Source of the DNA: Streptomyces albospinus
GTDB taxonomy: Bacteria > Actinomycetota > Actinomycetes > Streptomycetales > Streptomycetaceae
NCBI RefSeq assembly: GCF_014648695.1
Contig: NZ_BMRP01000061.1
Location: forward strand, 1-37,936
Direction of reading: 5' to 3'
DNA length: 37,936 bases
A program made the position numbers and the translations under genes. A model generated the notes under the pieces. That model was not told the origin of the DNA. It saw only the letters and a program-made list of their open reading frames with translations, and ran no database searches. Below, piece by piece: positions 15,773-25,200 of this stretch. Each line of letters opens with the position of its first letter. Position 1 is the stretch's first letter.

Positions 15773-16605
15773 CCTTCCTGGACGTGGGCGTAGGCCATCA
15801 GGCCGAACAGGATCGCGAGCAGTACGGCGGATGAACCGGCAGTGCCGAGGTCCAGGCCGCCCTTGGCAACGGGCTTGGTGAGGAAGTCGCCGGCAGTGGC
15901 GCCGAGCGGGCGGGTGAGGACGAAGGCGATCCAGAACAGCAGCACGTTCGAAACGGCGGGCATCTTCATCAGCACGACGAGGACCACGAGCGCGCCGGTC
16001 ACGAGAAGGGCACCGCCCGCGTAGCCGAGGCCGGAGCTATCGGACAGGAAGTCGCCCATGGAGGTTCCGAGGGTGTTGGAGACGAGGATCGCCGACCAGA
16101 ACAGGGCCTCGCCGCGGAAGGTGACGATGTCGCGGATCTGGAACGTCATCCCGGACAGTTTCCACACCAGGAAGATCGCCAGGAGGATCGAGATCAGGAT
16201 CGCCGCGCCGGCGGGATAGCCAAGGCCAAGACCCTGCGGACCCCAGCCGAGCGAAGTGGAGCCGTCCGAGAGGAACTTGGCGCTGGCATCGCGGTTCATG
16301 AAGTCGGAGATCGTGGTGCCGGCCATGCTGGTCGACAGGATCACGGTCCAGTAGAAAAACGGGTTGTAGCTGGCGGAGCGGAGCTGAACGACCAGCGTCA
16401 CCACGAAGATCAGAAACAGGGCCATCGTGGTGAGGAAGTAGCCGAGCTTGAGTGTCTGGGCGAACAGGTCGCCGGCCGTCTCACCCAGGGTCGTCGCGGC
16501 GATTTTCATGATCCAGAAGGCCAGAGTGACCTCGGGTAGCTTCTTCATCACCGACTTCGTCGTGCTGGCGACACCAAGATCGGTGAGGAGTTCCGTTCTC
16601 TCCAA
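15718..16605 (-). CDS. DUF347/COG4705 multi-pass membrane protein
   Basis: This 295-residue protein has about eight hydrophobic segments and four copies of the DUF347 motif: KIAATTLGETAGD, STSMAGTTISDF, SNTLGTSMGDF and TRPLGATAGDFL. Small/Thr/Gly-rich kinks followed by an acidic residue look like a transport path. The family is annotated only as membrane-anchored proteins of unknown function. The start is TTG at 16605 with AGGAG nine bases upstream. The last ~18 residues (KAATPCSTTPPTSQGSV) are unlike the family and are encoded by DNA of the kinase relic, so the native C-terminus was probably replaced. Confidence 0.75.
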   Translation of the reverse strand: MERTELLTDLGVASTTKSVMKKLPEVTLAFWIMKIAATTLGETAGDLFAQTLKLGYFLTTMALFLIFVVTLVVQLRSASYNPFFYWTVILSTSMAGTTISDFMNRDASAKFLSDGSTSLGWGPQGLGLGYPAGAAILISILLAIFLVWKLSGMTFQIRDIVTFRGEALFWSAILVSNTLGTSMGDFLSDSSGLGYAGGALLVTGALVVLVVLMKMPAVSNVLLFWIAFVLTRPLGATAGDFLTKPVAKGGLDLGTAGSSAVLLAILFGLMAYAHVQEGKAATPCSTTPPTSQGSV

Positions 16606-17199
16606 GGTGGGGGGCTCCTGTTCAGAGACATGGCAGGGCGCTCATCCCCGAGGGAAGCGCGCTCTGTTGAGCCGGTACAGCGGCAGTATGCAACCGTGAT
16701 CTCCGACGCTGGCGACCGCAACGTAAAACTTCCTGAACGGCTGCCTGAGCCCCGATCCCCGTCCGCGACATCCCCGGCCGCGATGCGTTTTCCCTGATGG
16801 AAACGTCAGCGATCGCGAATAGTGGCCATGAGTTCCGCCATCAGGTGCGAGGTGTTCCAGCCCTGATCGGCGGTGGACTATGAGATTCCTCACGGAGGGG
16901 TCAGAGGAGGCTTCCTCGGTGCGGTCGACGAGCGTGTGGGCGCTGTCGCGGATGCGGTCGACCGAAGTCGGGCGAATCGAGCGCGGACGTCGTGAACGCG
17001 CCTTCGGCCCACCCGTGCCTGGCCCGGGACTGCGAGGCCGGCCCGGCCCGACCGGAGACCATGATCCGATGGGTGAAATGATCGGCATCATGGTCCGGCG
17101 TCTCACCCGCGGCCGTCGGGCAACGCGCCCCGGTCCACGGCCGCTGACCACGGCCACCACTTGACGTGCCGATCCGTCCCATTCTGATTGGATGCCGTG
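16606..17199. other. Intergenic stretch of about 590 bp
   Basis: It holds the Shine-Dalgarno sequence of the TTG-start membrane protein at its left end. On the minus strand a short coding-like piece (TSVDRIRDSAHTLVDRTEEA) appears near 16900-16970 without recognisable relatives. No other feature seen. Confidence 0.3.
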
Positions 17200-17697
17200 A
17201 TGGGCGCAGGCACTCACCCGGAATCCGGTCTGACGAAGAGCACCTGGAGCGACGCCGACTTCGACACGATGGGATGGCACGACGTCACCATCCACGGACT
17301 GTGCGTGCAGCTGGGCGCCTCCGACGACTCGCTGCCGCGTCTGCTGCTGGACATCGACTACATCGTTCGTTGGGTGCATCCGGTCGCGCCGGAGACGTAC
17401 TTCAGCTTCTGGATCGCGCCGTCCACCCTCGTGTTCGAGGATGTCTGGGATATCGAGGGCGACTTCGACTTCAAGGGGATGGCGTTGAGTCTCGACATCG
17501 ACCAGGTGCGACGCTCGACCCCGGAGGACAGCCGCGGGGGGCCGCAGTGGCACATCGAAGGCCACTTCTTCGATCTCACGTTCCGGGCGACCGGATTCCG
17601 CCAGTACCTACGCGAGGCGCCGCAGCTTTCACCGCGGATTGTCCTCACACACGACCAGCGCGGAGGGAGCTCCTTCGCGGAGGCCGCCTTCACCTGA
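17200..17697 (+). CDS. Conserved hypothetical protein, about 165 residues
   Basis: This is a soluble, acidic, tryptophan-rich protein without signal peptide or TM segment. Recognisable strings are TWSDADFDTMGWHDVTIHGL, DIDYIVRWVHP, SFWIAPSTLVFEDVWDIEGD and QWHIEGHFFDLTFRATGFRQ. The alternation of polar and aromatic residues suggests a beta-sheet fold. Similar proteins seem widespread in Streptomyces but I know of no assigned function. ATG 17200 is chosen with GGA eight bases before it; an in-frame TTG at 17188 is the alternative. Nothing nearby looks like a partner. Confidence 0.7.
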   Translation: MGAGTHPESGLTKSTWSDADFDTMGWHDVTIHGLCVQLGASDDSLPRLLLDIDYIVRWVHPVAPETYFSFWIAPSTLVFEDVWDIEGDFDFKGMALSLDIDQVRRSTPEDSRGGPQWHIEGHFFDLTFRATGFRQYLREAPQLSPRIVLTHDQRGGSSFAEAAFT

Positions 17698-17944
17698 AAG
17701 AAAGCGCTGCCCTCAGGTGGGGAGATCTCGAATGCGGTCTGAAGGTGGTCCCCCGGAGCGCGACACGAACACCGACCGGATTCAGAGAGTGACCAGCCCG
17801 ACGAGATCCGCGATCGAGCGATGGATGTACAGCCGCAGAACCTTCCAGATCCTCTGCGTACAGGGACTCTTGCGATCATGAGCTCCGCAAGATGCCAACC
17901 AGAGCCAGGGCTTGACGCAATCTGGGCGTCGAGAGGGGTAACGG

Positions 17945-18229
17945 GTGGCAGACGGGCTATCGGCTCGATCGGGTGCGGTGATTGAGGATCACTACACGCT
18001 GGTGCGCGAGCCAGGTGTCCGGTTGTGCCGGCTGCTTGACATCGACGTGCGGATGGAACAGGCCGCCGCGAAACCGGTGTTCGTCCCGGAGGCAGACTGG
18101 TACTGCGACCTCGGAAGGCGTTCATCCCGGACCAGCGGGTCCTGGTGTCACGTCACTGGCCCGGAGCGGTAACTCCCTTCCTCGGTACGGATCTTGTGGC
18201 TTCCTGGCAGCCCTGGTCAGATCCGTCCC
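17945..18229 (+). pseudogene. Unidentified short gene, probably frameshifted
   Basis: GTG 17945, preceded by AGGGG, opens a frame reading DHYTLVREPGVRLCRLLDID and KPVFVPEADWYCDLG. A one-base shift near 18115 would continue it as KAFIPDQRVLVSRHWPGAVT and FLGTDLVA. The two halves look like one protein of about 95 residues, with the end just before the operon at 18271. I do not recognise the family. Confidence 0.35.
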
Positions 18230-18270
18230 GTTGCTCCTACGATGCCAGGGAACGGGGAGGGAGACTCGAC

Positions 18271-19221
18271 GTGGTACAGCGTGTGGGACGGGTGGAGTTC
18301 GGCGTCACCTGGGTGCTCAGAAACCTGGACGGGCTCATTGCCGTGGGGCTCGGCCTGACCATCGGCCTCATGCACGTCTTCGGCGACGTCATCAGCGACA
18401 AGGTGGCGTCCGGCGCGACGCTGCTGGTGCTCGGCACTCTCGCGGTCGGCTCGATGACGGAGCGGCTGCGCCGCAAGTCCGACATCCGGGAGGCGTCCGC
18501 GGACACCCGCCGCGCCCTGGAGGACCTCGCCATGGTCCGCTCCCTCTCGGGGGACGAGGTCGGCGACGCGTTGGAACAGGCCCGCGCACAGACCAACCGC
18601 TGGTACTTCAAGGGCGGTACCGGCACCTACCTGCGCGCCGTCACGCTGCCTCGGTGCGTCGAGGCCGCCATTCGCCAGCGCGCCCAGCTCAGCATCAAGA
18701 TCGACATCATCAACCCGGCGGACGAGCAGACCTGCGCCGCCTACGCCCGCTTCCGCCAGACCTTCGTCCGCCGCCGCAACGATGACGCGGCGCACGCCTG
18801 GACCGCCGACCGCACCCGCAAGGAGGCGTATGCCACGGTCCTGGCCGCCTGTTGGTTCCGCCAGCGGCTCGACACCCTGGAGATCAGCGTCCACCTCTCC
18901 TCGGGCGTCCCCACCCTCCGCTTCGACCTCTCCGAGACCTGCCTGATCATCACCCAGGACGACCCGAACCGCGTCAACCTCCTGGTCACCCGCGACCAGC
19001 CGCTCTACGACTACTACGTCACCGAACTGCACCAGAGCCGCGAACAGGCCGTCCGCCTGGACCTGCGCGGCGTCGCCTCCCTGGGCGACGAGCCGACCGT
19101 CGACGAGGTCCGCGCGGTCTTCGACGACGTCGACCTTCCCCTTCCCTCGGTGTTCAGCGACGCCGACGTCGCGGAGATCGTCGAGAAAGCCCTGCACGCC
19201 GAGGACCCCTATCGGAGGTGA
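18271..19221 (+). CDS. Two-TM membrane protein with large cytoplasmic domain
   Basis: This is a 316-residue protein. GTG 18271 is chosen because GGGGAGGGAG lies seven bases upstream and the preceding in-frame codons belong to an unrelated relic. Two hydrophobic segments (about 19-40, DGLIAVGLGLTIGLMHVFGD, and 46-62, SGATLLVLGTLAVGS) are followed by a basic stretch and a ~250-residue soluble domain. That domain has a glycine motif RWYFKGGTGTYLRAVTLP and a conserved-looking IKIDIINPADEQTCAAYARF. The pattern small TM anchor plus cytoplasmic sensor or enzyme is common in prokaryotic signalling and defence proteins, but I cannot name the domain. The stop is one base before the next ATG, so it heads a coupled operon. 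Confidence 0.8.
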   Translation: MVQRVGRVEFGVTWVLRNLDGLIAVGLGLTIGLMHVFGDVISDKVASGATLLVLGTLAVGSMTERLRRKSDIREASADTRRALEDLAMVRSLSGDEVGDALEQARAQTNRWYFKGGTGTYLRAVTLPRCVEAAIRQRAQLSIKIDIINPADEQTCAAYARFRQTFVRRRNDDAAHAWTADRTRKEAYATVLAACWFRQRLDTLEISVHLSSGVPTLRFDLSETCLIITQDDPNRVNLLVTRDQPLYDYYVTELHQSREQAVRLDLRGVASLGDEPTVDEVRAVFDDVDLPLPSVFSDADVAEIVEKALHAEDPYRR

Positions 19222-19222
19222 G

Positions 19223-19900
19223 ATGCCTCGGGCGCGGCTCATGGACTACGACACGCTCGACCGACTGCTCCGGCCCGGCACCCCGCGGGAGGCACCCCGC
19301 GCCAGCGTCACCGGCGTCCTGGAGGACATCGCCTGCGGCAAAAGGGAGTTACGCGCGGTCCACCACCCGCTCGGCTTCCTGTGCCTGCCGCTCGTCCGCG
19401 ACGGCGCCCGCGGCGTCTGCGTCCACCTCTTCGGCACCGGCACCCCCGTCGACCCCACCGCCACCCCCATGCACGCCCACAGCTGGGAGCTGCGCAGCTA
19501 CGTCCTATACGGCCGGGTCGGCAACCTGCCGGTCATCGTGGCGGACGAGGCGCGCAACCCCACCCACCGGATCTTCGAGGTCTTCAGCGCTCCCTCGGGC
19601 GTCGACGAACTGCGGCCCACCTCCCGCTTGGTGCATTGCGAACCAGGCCCCGCCGCCTTCAGCGGCAGCGGCGAGACGTACAGCCTGCCGGCCGGGGAGT
19701 TCCACGCCACCGTCGTCACGCGCGGGCAGCCCGCCGCCACCTTGGTGCTCGGCCGGTCGCTGCCCGGCCACACCGACCTCTCCCTGGGCCCCCTGCACGG
19801 CCGCGGCCACCGTACGGTGCGTCGGCTGTGCAGTGCGGAACACACCGAACGGACCGTCCGCACAGCACTTGGGAGGATCCATGCCGAGCAGCGCGAGTGA
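19223..19900 (+). CDS. Cupin-like protein of the three-gene operon
   Basis: This 225-residue soluble protein starts one base after the upstream stop, with CGGAGG overlapping the previous gene's end. Two histidine-bearing segments, MHAHSWELRSYVLYGRVGN and ETYSLPAGEFHATVV, are spaced as in the two metal-binding motifs of a cupin/RmlC barrel, so it may bind a metal and a small ligand. There is a Pro-rich strand region (HPLGFLCLPL) before and an Arg-rich helical tail after. I do not recognise a specific enzyme family. Its 3' end overlaps the next gene by 20 bp, so the products are probably made in fixed ratio. Confidence 0.75.
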   Translation: MPRARLMDYDTLDRLLRPGTPREAPRASVTGVLEDIACGKRELRAVHHPLGFLCLPLVRDGARGVCVHLFGTGTPVDPTATPMHAHSWELRSYVLYGRVGNLPVIVADEARNPTHRIFEVFSAPSGVDELRPTSRLVHCEPGPAAFSGSGETYSLPAGEFHATVVTRGQPAATLVLGRSLPGHTDLSLGPLHGRGHRTVRRLCSAEHTERTVRTALGRIHAEQRE

Positions 19901-20723
19901 CCGGGACGCCGCACCGTACACGAGCGAGACGCGGGTTGCCGTCGCCGCGGCGGAGGAGGCGGGGGCCCTGCTGCGGGGCCGCTTCGGCGCGGTGCGCACG
20001 GTGGGCGTCAAGGACGCCGGGGGCGACGTCGTCACGGACCTCGACCTGGCCGCGGAGAAACTCATCCTCGCCCGGCTCCAGACGCACTTCCCGCACGACC
20101 GGATTCTGTCCGAAGAGGCGGGCCTCCTCGACGCCATCGGCCGCCGCACCTGGCTGGTGGATCCGCTCGACGGCAGCAACAACGTCGCGATCGGCCTGAC
20201 CGCGTACGCCGTCGGCATCGGGCTGTGCGTGGACGGCGCCCCGGTCGTCGGCGTGGTGCACGAACCGGTCACCGGCTCCACCTGGCAGGCCGTCTGCGGC
20301 CAGGGCGCGTCGTGCGGCCCCGACCGACTGCCGGGGCCGTCCGGCGCGGTGCCGCACAGCGGGCCGGTGGTGGCCTGGACGCAAGGCCACGCGGTGGGCC
20401 GGGCCGACCCGGTGGCCGCGGGACTCCGGGGCCAACTGGAGCGCCGCACCCGGCGGGTGCTGCAGCTGTGGGCACCGCTGCTGGGCTGGAGCATGCTGGC
20501 GCGCGGCACGATCGACGGCTTCGTCGGCTACCGCGCGGAGGGCATCGACTTCCCCGCGGGCGCCCTGCTGGCCGCCGAGACGGGCGTGGGGTTCCGCACC
20601 CTGACCGGCGGCCCCTTCACTGTGGGCTCCGCCGGCCCGGACACCGACCGCAGCTTCGTCGCCGCCCGCGGTGACACCCTGACGTACCTGCTCGACGTGG
20701 TCGCACACGCGCGGCCGGCCTGA
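19881..20723 (+). CDS. Inositol monophosphatase-family phosphatase
   Basis: This 280-residue protein has the family's metal-binding motifs: the KDAGGDVVTDLDLAAE region, ILSEEAGL (catalytic Glu), WLVDPLDGSNN (DPLDGTxN motif) and GIDFPAGALLAAETG (second Asp site). Members hydrolyse inositol phosphates, 3'-phosphoadenosine 5'-phosphate, fructose-1,6-bisphosphate or histidinol phosphate with Mg2+, and sequence alone does not say which. GGGAGG lies four bases before the ATG, inside the preceding gene, which it overlaps by 20 bp. With the cupin-like and two-TM proteins it suggests a membrane-linked pathway acting on a phosphorylated small molecule. Confidence 0.9.
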   Translation: MPSSASDRDAAPYTSETRVAVAAAEEAGALLRGRFGAVRTVGVKDAGGDVVTDLDLAAEKLILARLQTHFPHDRILSEEAGLLDAIGRRTWLVDPLDGSNNVAIGLTAYAVGIGLCVDGAPVVGVVHEPVTGSTWQAVCGQGASCGPDRLPGPSGAVPHSGPVVAWTQGHAVGRADPVAAGLRGQLERRTRRVLQLWAPLLGWSMLARGTIDGFVGYRAEGIDFPAGALLAAETGVGFRTLTGGPFTVGSAGPDTDRSFVAARGDTLTYLLDVVAHARPA

Positions 20724-20766
20724 GCGGGCGCCGGGCCGGCGGGCGGAGACGACGGGAGCCGCCGGG

Positions 20767-20788
20767 CCGGGGAGTCGGGAGGCCCCGG
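20767..20788. terminator. Possible hairpin between convergent genes
   Basis: CCGGGG (20767-20772) and CCCCGG (20783-20788) pair around a 10-base loop in the 124-bp gap between the convergent phosphatase and transporter genes. There is no T-tract, and the region is so G/C-rich that chance pairing is likely. Confidence 0.3.
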
Positions 20789-20847
20789 GTCCCCTCGGCC
20801 GTCCCGGTCCCCGGTCCCCGGTCCCTGGCGCCCTGGGAACCGGCCGT

Positions 20848-22035
20848 TCACTCCACCGCCAGCGTCACCGTCGCCGCCAGCGTCGCCGTCACGGCCAGGA
20901 CGAATCCCGTCCCCATGAAGCGCCGCAGCGGGATGACCGTGCCCTGGCCGCGACACCGCTCGAACCACAGCAGCGTCGCCAGCGACGCCCACGGCGTGAC
21001 CAATGGGCCAATGTTGGTGCCGATGAGGAGTGCCAGCAACTGGTGATGGTTGCCGACCGGCACCGCCGCCTCGCCCGCCATGTAGACCGGCAGGTTGTTG
21101 AGGACGTTGGACAGGCCGGCGCCCACGCCCGCCGAGCGGAGCATGCCGCCGAGGCCGCCGTCCGGCCCGATCGCCGCCGTCAGCAGCGTGTGCAGCCCGT
21201 GCGCGTTCACTGTCTCGACGACCAGGAACATCCCCGGCACCAGCACCAGCAGCCGCCACGGCACCAGCGACAACCGCAGCTCGGCGGGGCGCCGCACCGC
21301 GAACGCAGCGACCACGACCAGCATCGTGGTCAGCGACGCCGACCACAGCGGCACGTCCGCCACGAGGATCGCCAACAGGAAACCGGCACACGCCGACGCG
21401 CACACCAGGAACAGCACCGGATCGGCCGATGCCCGCCGCTCGGGCGGTACGTACCCGTCGGAGCCCCGCCGTCCGCGCCGCCAGTAGAAGGCCCACAAGC
21501 ACGCCATCGTCGCGGCGACGGCGGCCAGTTGGGGCAGGCCCATCGTGGCGGCCATCGCGGTGGGGGAGAGCCCGACCCGGTTCGACGCCAGCAGGTTCGT
21601 CAGGTTCGACACCGGCAGCAGCAGGCTCGCGGTGTTGGCGAGCCAGACCGTCGTCATCGCCAGCGGCACCGACGCGATGCCCACTCGCCCGGCCAGCGCC
21701 AGCATCACCGGCGTCAGCAACACCGCCGTGGTGTCCAGGTTCAGCACGATGGTGGTGACCGACGCGAAGAGCACACACAGCCCGAACAGCCGTGGATAGC
21801 TGCCCTTCCCGGTCCGCGCCACCCAGGCCGCCACCGCGTCGAACACCTCTGCCCGGCCGGTTAGTTCGGCCATCACGATGACCGTCGCCAGAAAGACCAG
21901 CAACGGTCCGATCCGCGCCATCGCGTCCCCGGCGGGCGCTGCCGGCAACAGCCCCGTGGCCACACACACCAGGCCGCAGGCGAGCAGCCCGGCGGCGAGC
22001 CAGTCCAGGGGATGCAGACGCTTGAGGAATCGCAC
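20848..22035 (-). CDS. ArsB/SLC13-like ion transporter
   Basis: The protein is about 395 residues with ten or more TM segments. Characteristic pieces are LNLDTTAVLLTPVMLALAG, ANTASLLLPVSNLTNLLA, LSNVLNNLPVYMAGEAA and LIGTNIGPLVTPWASLATLL. These are the paired helix-loop elements of the ion transporter superfamily (ArsB, NhaD, citrate/SLC13 types). It most resembles ArsB-like arsenite or anion exporters, but no ars genes are nearby, so the substrate is open. The frame extends upstream with low-quality sequence; GTG 22035 (VRFLKRLHPLDW) is the most natural start just before the first TM, although its ribosome-binding site is weak. It diverges from the giant STAND gene. Confidence 0.8.
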   Translation of the reverse strand: MRFLKRLHPLDWLAAGLLACGLVCVATGLLPAAPAGDAMARIGPLLVFLATVIVMAELTGRAEVFDAVAAWVARTGKGSYPRLFGLCVLFASVTTIVLNLDTTAVLLTPVMLALAGRVGIASVPLAMTTVWLANTASLLLPVSNLTNLLASNRVGLSPTAMAATMGLPQLAAVAATMACLWAFYWRRGRRGSDGYVPPERRASADPVLFLVCASACAGFLLAILVADVPLWSASLTTMLVVVAAFAVRRPAELRLSLVPWRLLVLVPGMFLVVETVNAHGLHTLLTAAIGPDGGLGGMLRSAGVGAGLSNVLNNLPVYMAGEAAVPVGNHHQLLALLIGTNIGPLVTPWASLATLLWFERCRGQGTVIPLRRFMGTGFVLAVTATLAATVTLAVE

Positions 22036-22239
22036 GCCCGACAGCGTCGCACACGCGGCTGGACGGGGCGGGGGAGAGGGGGAGATCGGAGGCGGCGGCG
22101 GACTCCGGCGCTCGGCAATCTCTGCCCGTGAAAACGCCGGTCTGCCCATGCGCATACCAACTCCCGCGTCTCTGGCACCCGTTGTCGGGCATTCCCGCGT
22201 GATCCTTGCAACCGCCTGCCCCACCACCCCACGACCTCC

Positions 22240-22245
22240 TACGAT
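22240..22245 (+). promoter_or_regulatory. Candidate -10 box for a leaderless STAND transcript
   Basis: TACGAT ends six bases before ATG 22252, which would place transcription start at or next to the A of the start codon. No Shine-Dalgarno sequence precedes this ATG, so leaderless translation, frequent in actinobacteria, is plausible. The -35 region is poor. Confidence 0.4.
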
Positions 22246-22251
22246 GACGGC

Positions 22252-25200
22252 ATGGTGACTGACGGGGAACTGATCGGCCGGGCACGGGACTTGGACTTCT
22301 TCATCAGCTACTCGCCCGCCGACGAACAATGGGCGTCCTGGATCGCGTGGACCCTGGAGGAAGCCGGGTACCGCACCGTCATCCAGGCGTGGGACTTCGT
22401 CGCCGGCACCAACTTCATCGACTTCATGGACCGCGGCGTCAGCGAATCCGTCGCCGTCATCGCCGTCCTCTCCGGCCACTACGGCCGCTCCACCTACGGC
22501 CGCATGGAATGGCAGGCCGCGCTGCGCGCCGAACCGGAGGCACCCGAGCGCAAGCTGCTCACCATCCGCGTCGAGGACATCCCCATCGAGGGCCTCCTCG
22601 CCACCATCACCTACATCGACCTCGTCGGCGTCGCCGACGCCTCAACCGCCCGCAGTATGCTGCTCACCCGCGTCGGCCAGGCCGTCGAGGGCCGCGCCCG
22701 CCCCGGTCGCCGCCCCGGCTACCCTGGCACCGCCAGCGGCTCCTCCCAGCTGCCCGGACCCGCCACCACCGCCGACGACCGGCAGCGTCCGCTCGGCCGC
22801 ACCGGATGGTCCGGACGCCGCCGCCCCGCCCGCGCACCCCAGTACCCGCAGGCCCCCGGCGCGGCCCGCGACCAGGGCACCCTGACGGTCCTGCACCTCG
22901 CCGGACCCGACTTCGGCCGAGGCCGCGAACCGGACGCGCTGCGCCGGGAGATCCGCGGCGACCTCGTCGAGCTCAAGGACGCCGGCGCCCCGGCGCCCGA
23001 CCTCCTCGTCGTCACCGGCGACCTCACCGCCTCCGGCAGCCCCCGCGAATGCGACCAGGCCCTCAGTTTCCTCACCGGGCTGCGCTCCCAACTCGACCTG
23101 CCGCCGCAGCGCGTCGTCGTCGTCCCCGGAAACCAGGACGTCAGCCAGGCCGCCTGCCGCGGATACTTCCACACCTGCGAAGCCGACGAGATCCCGCCGC
23201 AGCCCCCGTACTGGCCCAAGTGGCGCCACTACACCCGCCTCTTCCGCGGCCTCTACGAGGGCCTCGACACCGTCTTCGACAGCGACCAGCCCTGGACCCT
23301 CTTCCCGGTGCCCGAACTCCACACCGTCGTCGCCGGGTTCAACTCCTCCATCGCCGCCAGCCACCGCCCCGACGACCAGTACGGCTTCCTCGGCCGCGAC
23401 CAGGCCGCCTGGTTCGCCGAGGCGCTACGCGGCTACGAGGAGGAGGGCTGGCTGCGCATCGGCGCGCTCCGCCACCCACTCACCGCCCGCCGCCGCCCCC
23501 AGGACGCCTCCGGCGGCCCCGGCACGCTCCGCGACGTAGACACCTTCACCCGCCTTGCCGCGCCCCGCCTCCACTTCGTCCTGCACGGCCCCAGCGGCGG
23601 CCCCCGCACCACCGGCGGTGAGCCGTCCGACGACCACCTCCCGCTCCAGAACGGCAGCCTGCCGCTGTACGGTTCGGCCGCCCCGGCCAGGTTCGAGCTG
23701 CTGCGCATCACCGCCGACGGCGTCACCCGCTGGACCGACGACGGCGGCACGGAACCGGCCGTCTTCCCCGTCACCTGGCACGACGCCGGACGGATCTTCA
23801 CCCCGCCCGGCGAGCCCGCGGCCCCGCCCGCCGCCGTCCCGACCTCCGACAACCGCACTGTCGACGAGCCCGCCGACTCCCTGGCCGAACGCGTCAAGGA
23901 GGTCTGCCGCGCCCGCCAGCAAAGCGTCCGCCTCCGCGACGTCCCCCGCGCGGCCCCCGACGACCTCGCCCAGATCATGGTCACCTGGAGCGATGACGGC
24001 GTCGTACGCCAGCAGCGCATCGCCGTCCACCCCGGCACCCCCACCGACGCCGAACTCGACCGCTTCCTCGCCCAAGCCCACGCCACCGACACCGGTTCCG
24101 ACGCCGAGCTGGTCCACGACGGGCCGCCCCCCGAGCAGTCCCTGCGCGAACGCGCAGGGCGCCGCGGCGTCCGCGTCCGCAGCTTCCTGGAGTTCCAGGG
24201 CCTCCTCGATCTGCGCGCCTACGTCACCGCCCAGACCGCCCGGCTCAGCAACGACGACCGCTACGCCCCCGACCTCTACCTCCCGCAGCGCTACCGCGAT
24301 GCCGAACGCCCCGACGCCGACGAGCGCGACCACCTCGTCGAGGCCATGCTCCAGCTCCTGGAGACCGACCACGGCCGCTTCATGCTGCTCCTCGGCGACT
24401 TCGGACACGGCAAGACCTTCGCCCTGCGCGAGCTGGCCCGCCGCATCCCCGAACGCCTCCCGCACCTCACCCCGCTGCTCATCCCGCTGCACACCCTCGA
24501 CCGCGCCCACAGCCTCGAAGGGCTCGTCGCCGCCCACCTCGCCGGCCACGACGTCGACACCATCGACCTGCGCGCCCTGCGCTACATGCTCGGTCAGGGC
24601 CGCGTCGTCCTCCTCTTCGACGGCTTCGACGAACTCGTCAACCGCGTCAGCTACGACCGCGCCGCCGACCACCTCCAGGTCCTCCTCAATGCCGCCGTCG
24701 ACAACGCCAAGATCGTGGTCAGCAGCCGCACCCAGCACTTCAAGTCGCAGGACCAGATCCTCACCGCCCTCGGCGAACGCGTCGGCCTGCTCCCGCAGCG
24801 CCGCATCCTCGCCGTCGAGGGCTTCGTCCCCGAACAGATCCGCGCCTACCTCGTCAACCGCTACGGCGACGAGGCGACCGCCGACCGCCGCTTCGAACTC
24901 CTCGGCAACATCCCCGACCTGCTCGCCCTGTGCGCCAACCCTCGACTGCTCAGCTTCGTCGCCGACCTCGACCCCGACCAGTTGCGCGCCGTCGCGGGCG
25001 CCGGGCGCGCCCTGAGCCCCGCCCGGCTCTACGAGGACGTCTTCACCACCTGGCTCGCCCACGAGGAACGCCGCGGCCAGGGCGGCCCCGGTGCCGCCCC
25101 CGGCCTCACCCTCGACCACCTCTGGGCCGCCGTCACCGCCCTCGCCCGCCGCCTGTGGGAGACCGGCCGCAGCGCGCTGCACCTCGACGAACTGACCGAC

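Noticed and set aside
17780..17881. Peptide SAIERWMYSRRTFQILC as a transposase C-terminal tail
   Set aside because: It is suggestive of DDE transposase ends, but too short and without neighbouring transposase sequence to support a call.
20528..22285. A 585-codon minus-strand frame overlapping the transporter
   Set aside because: Gly/Arg-rich out-of-frame translation of the transporter DNA, without TM pattern or motifs.
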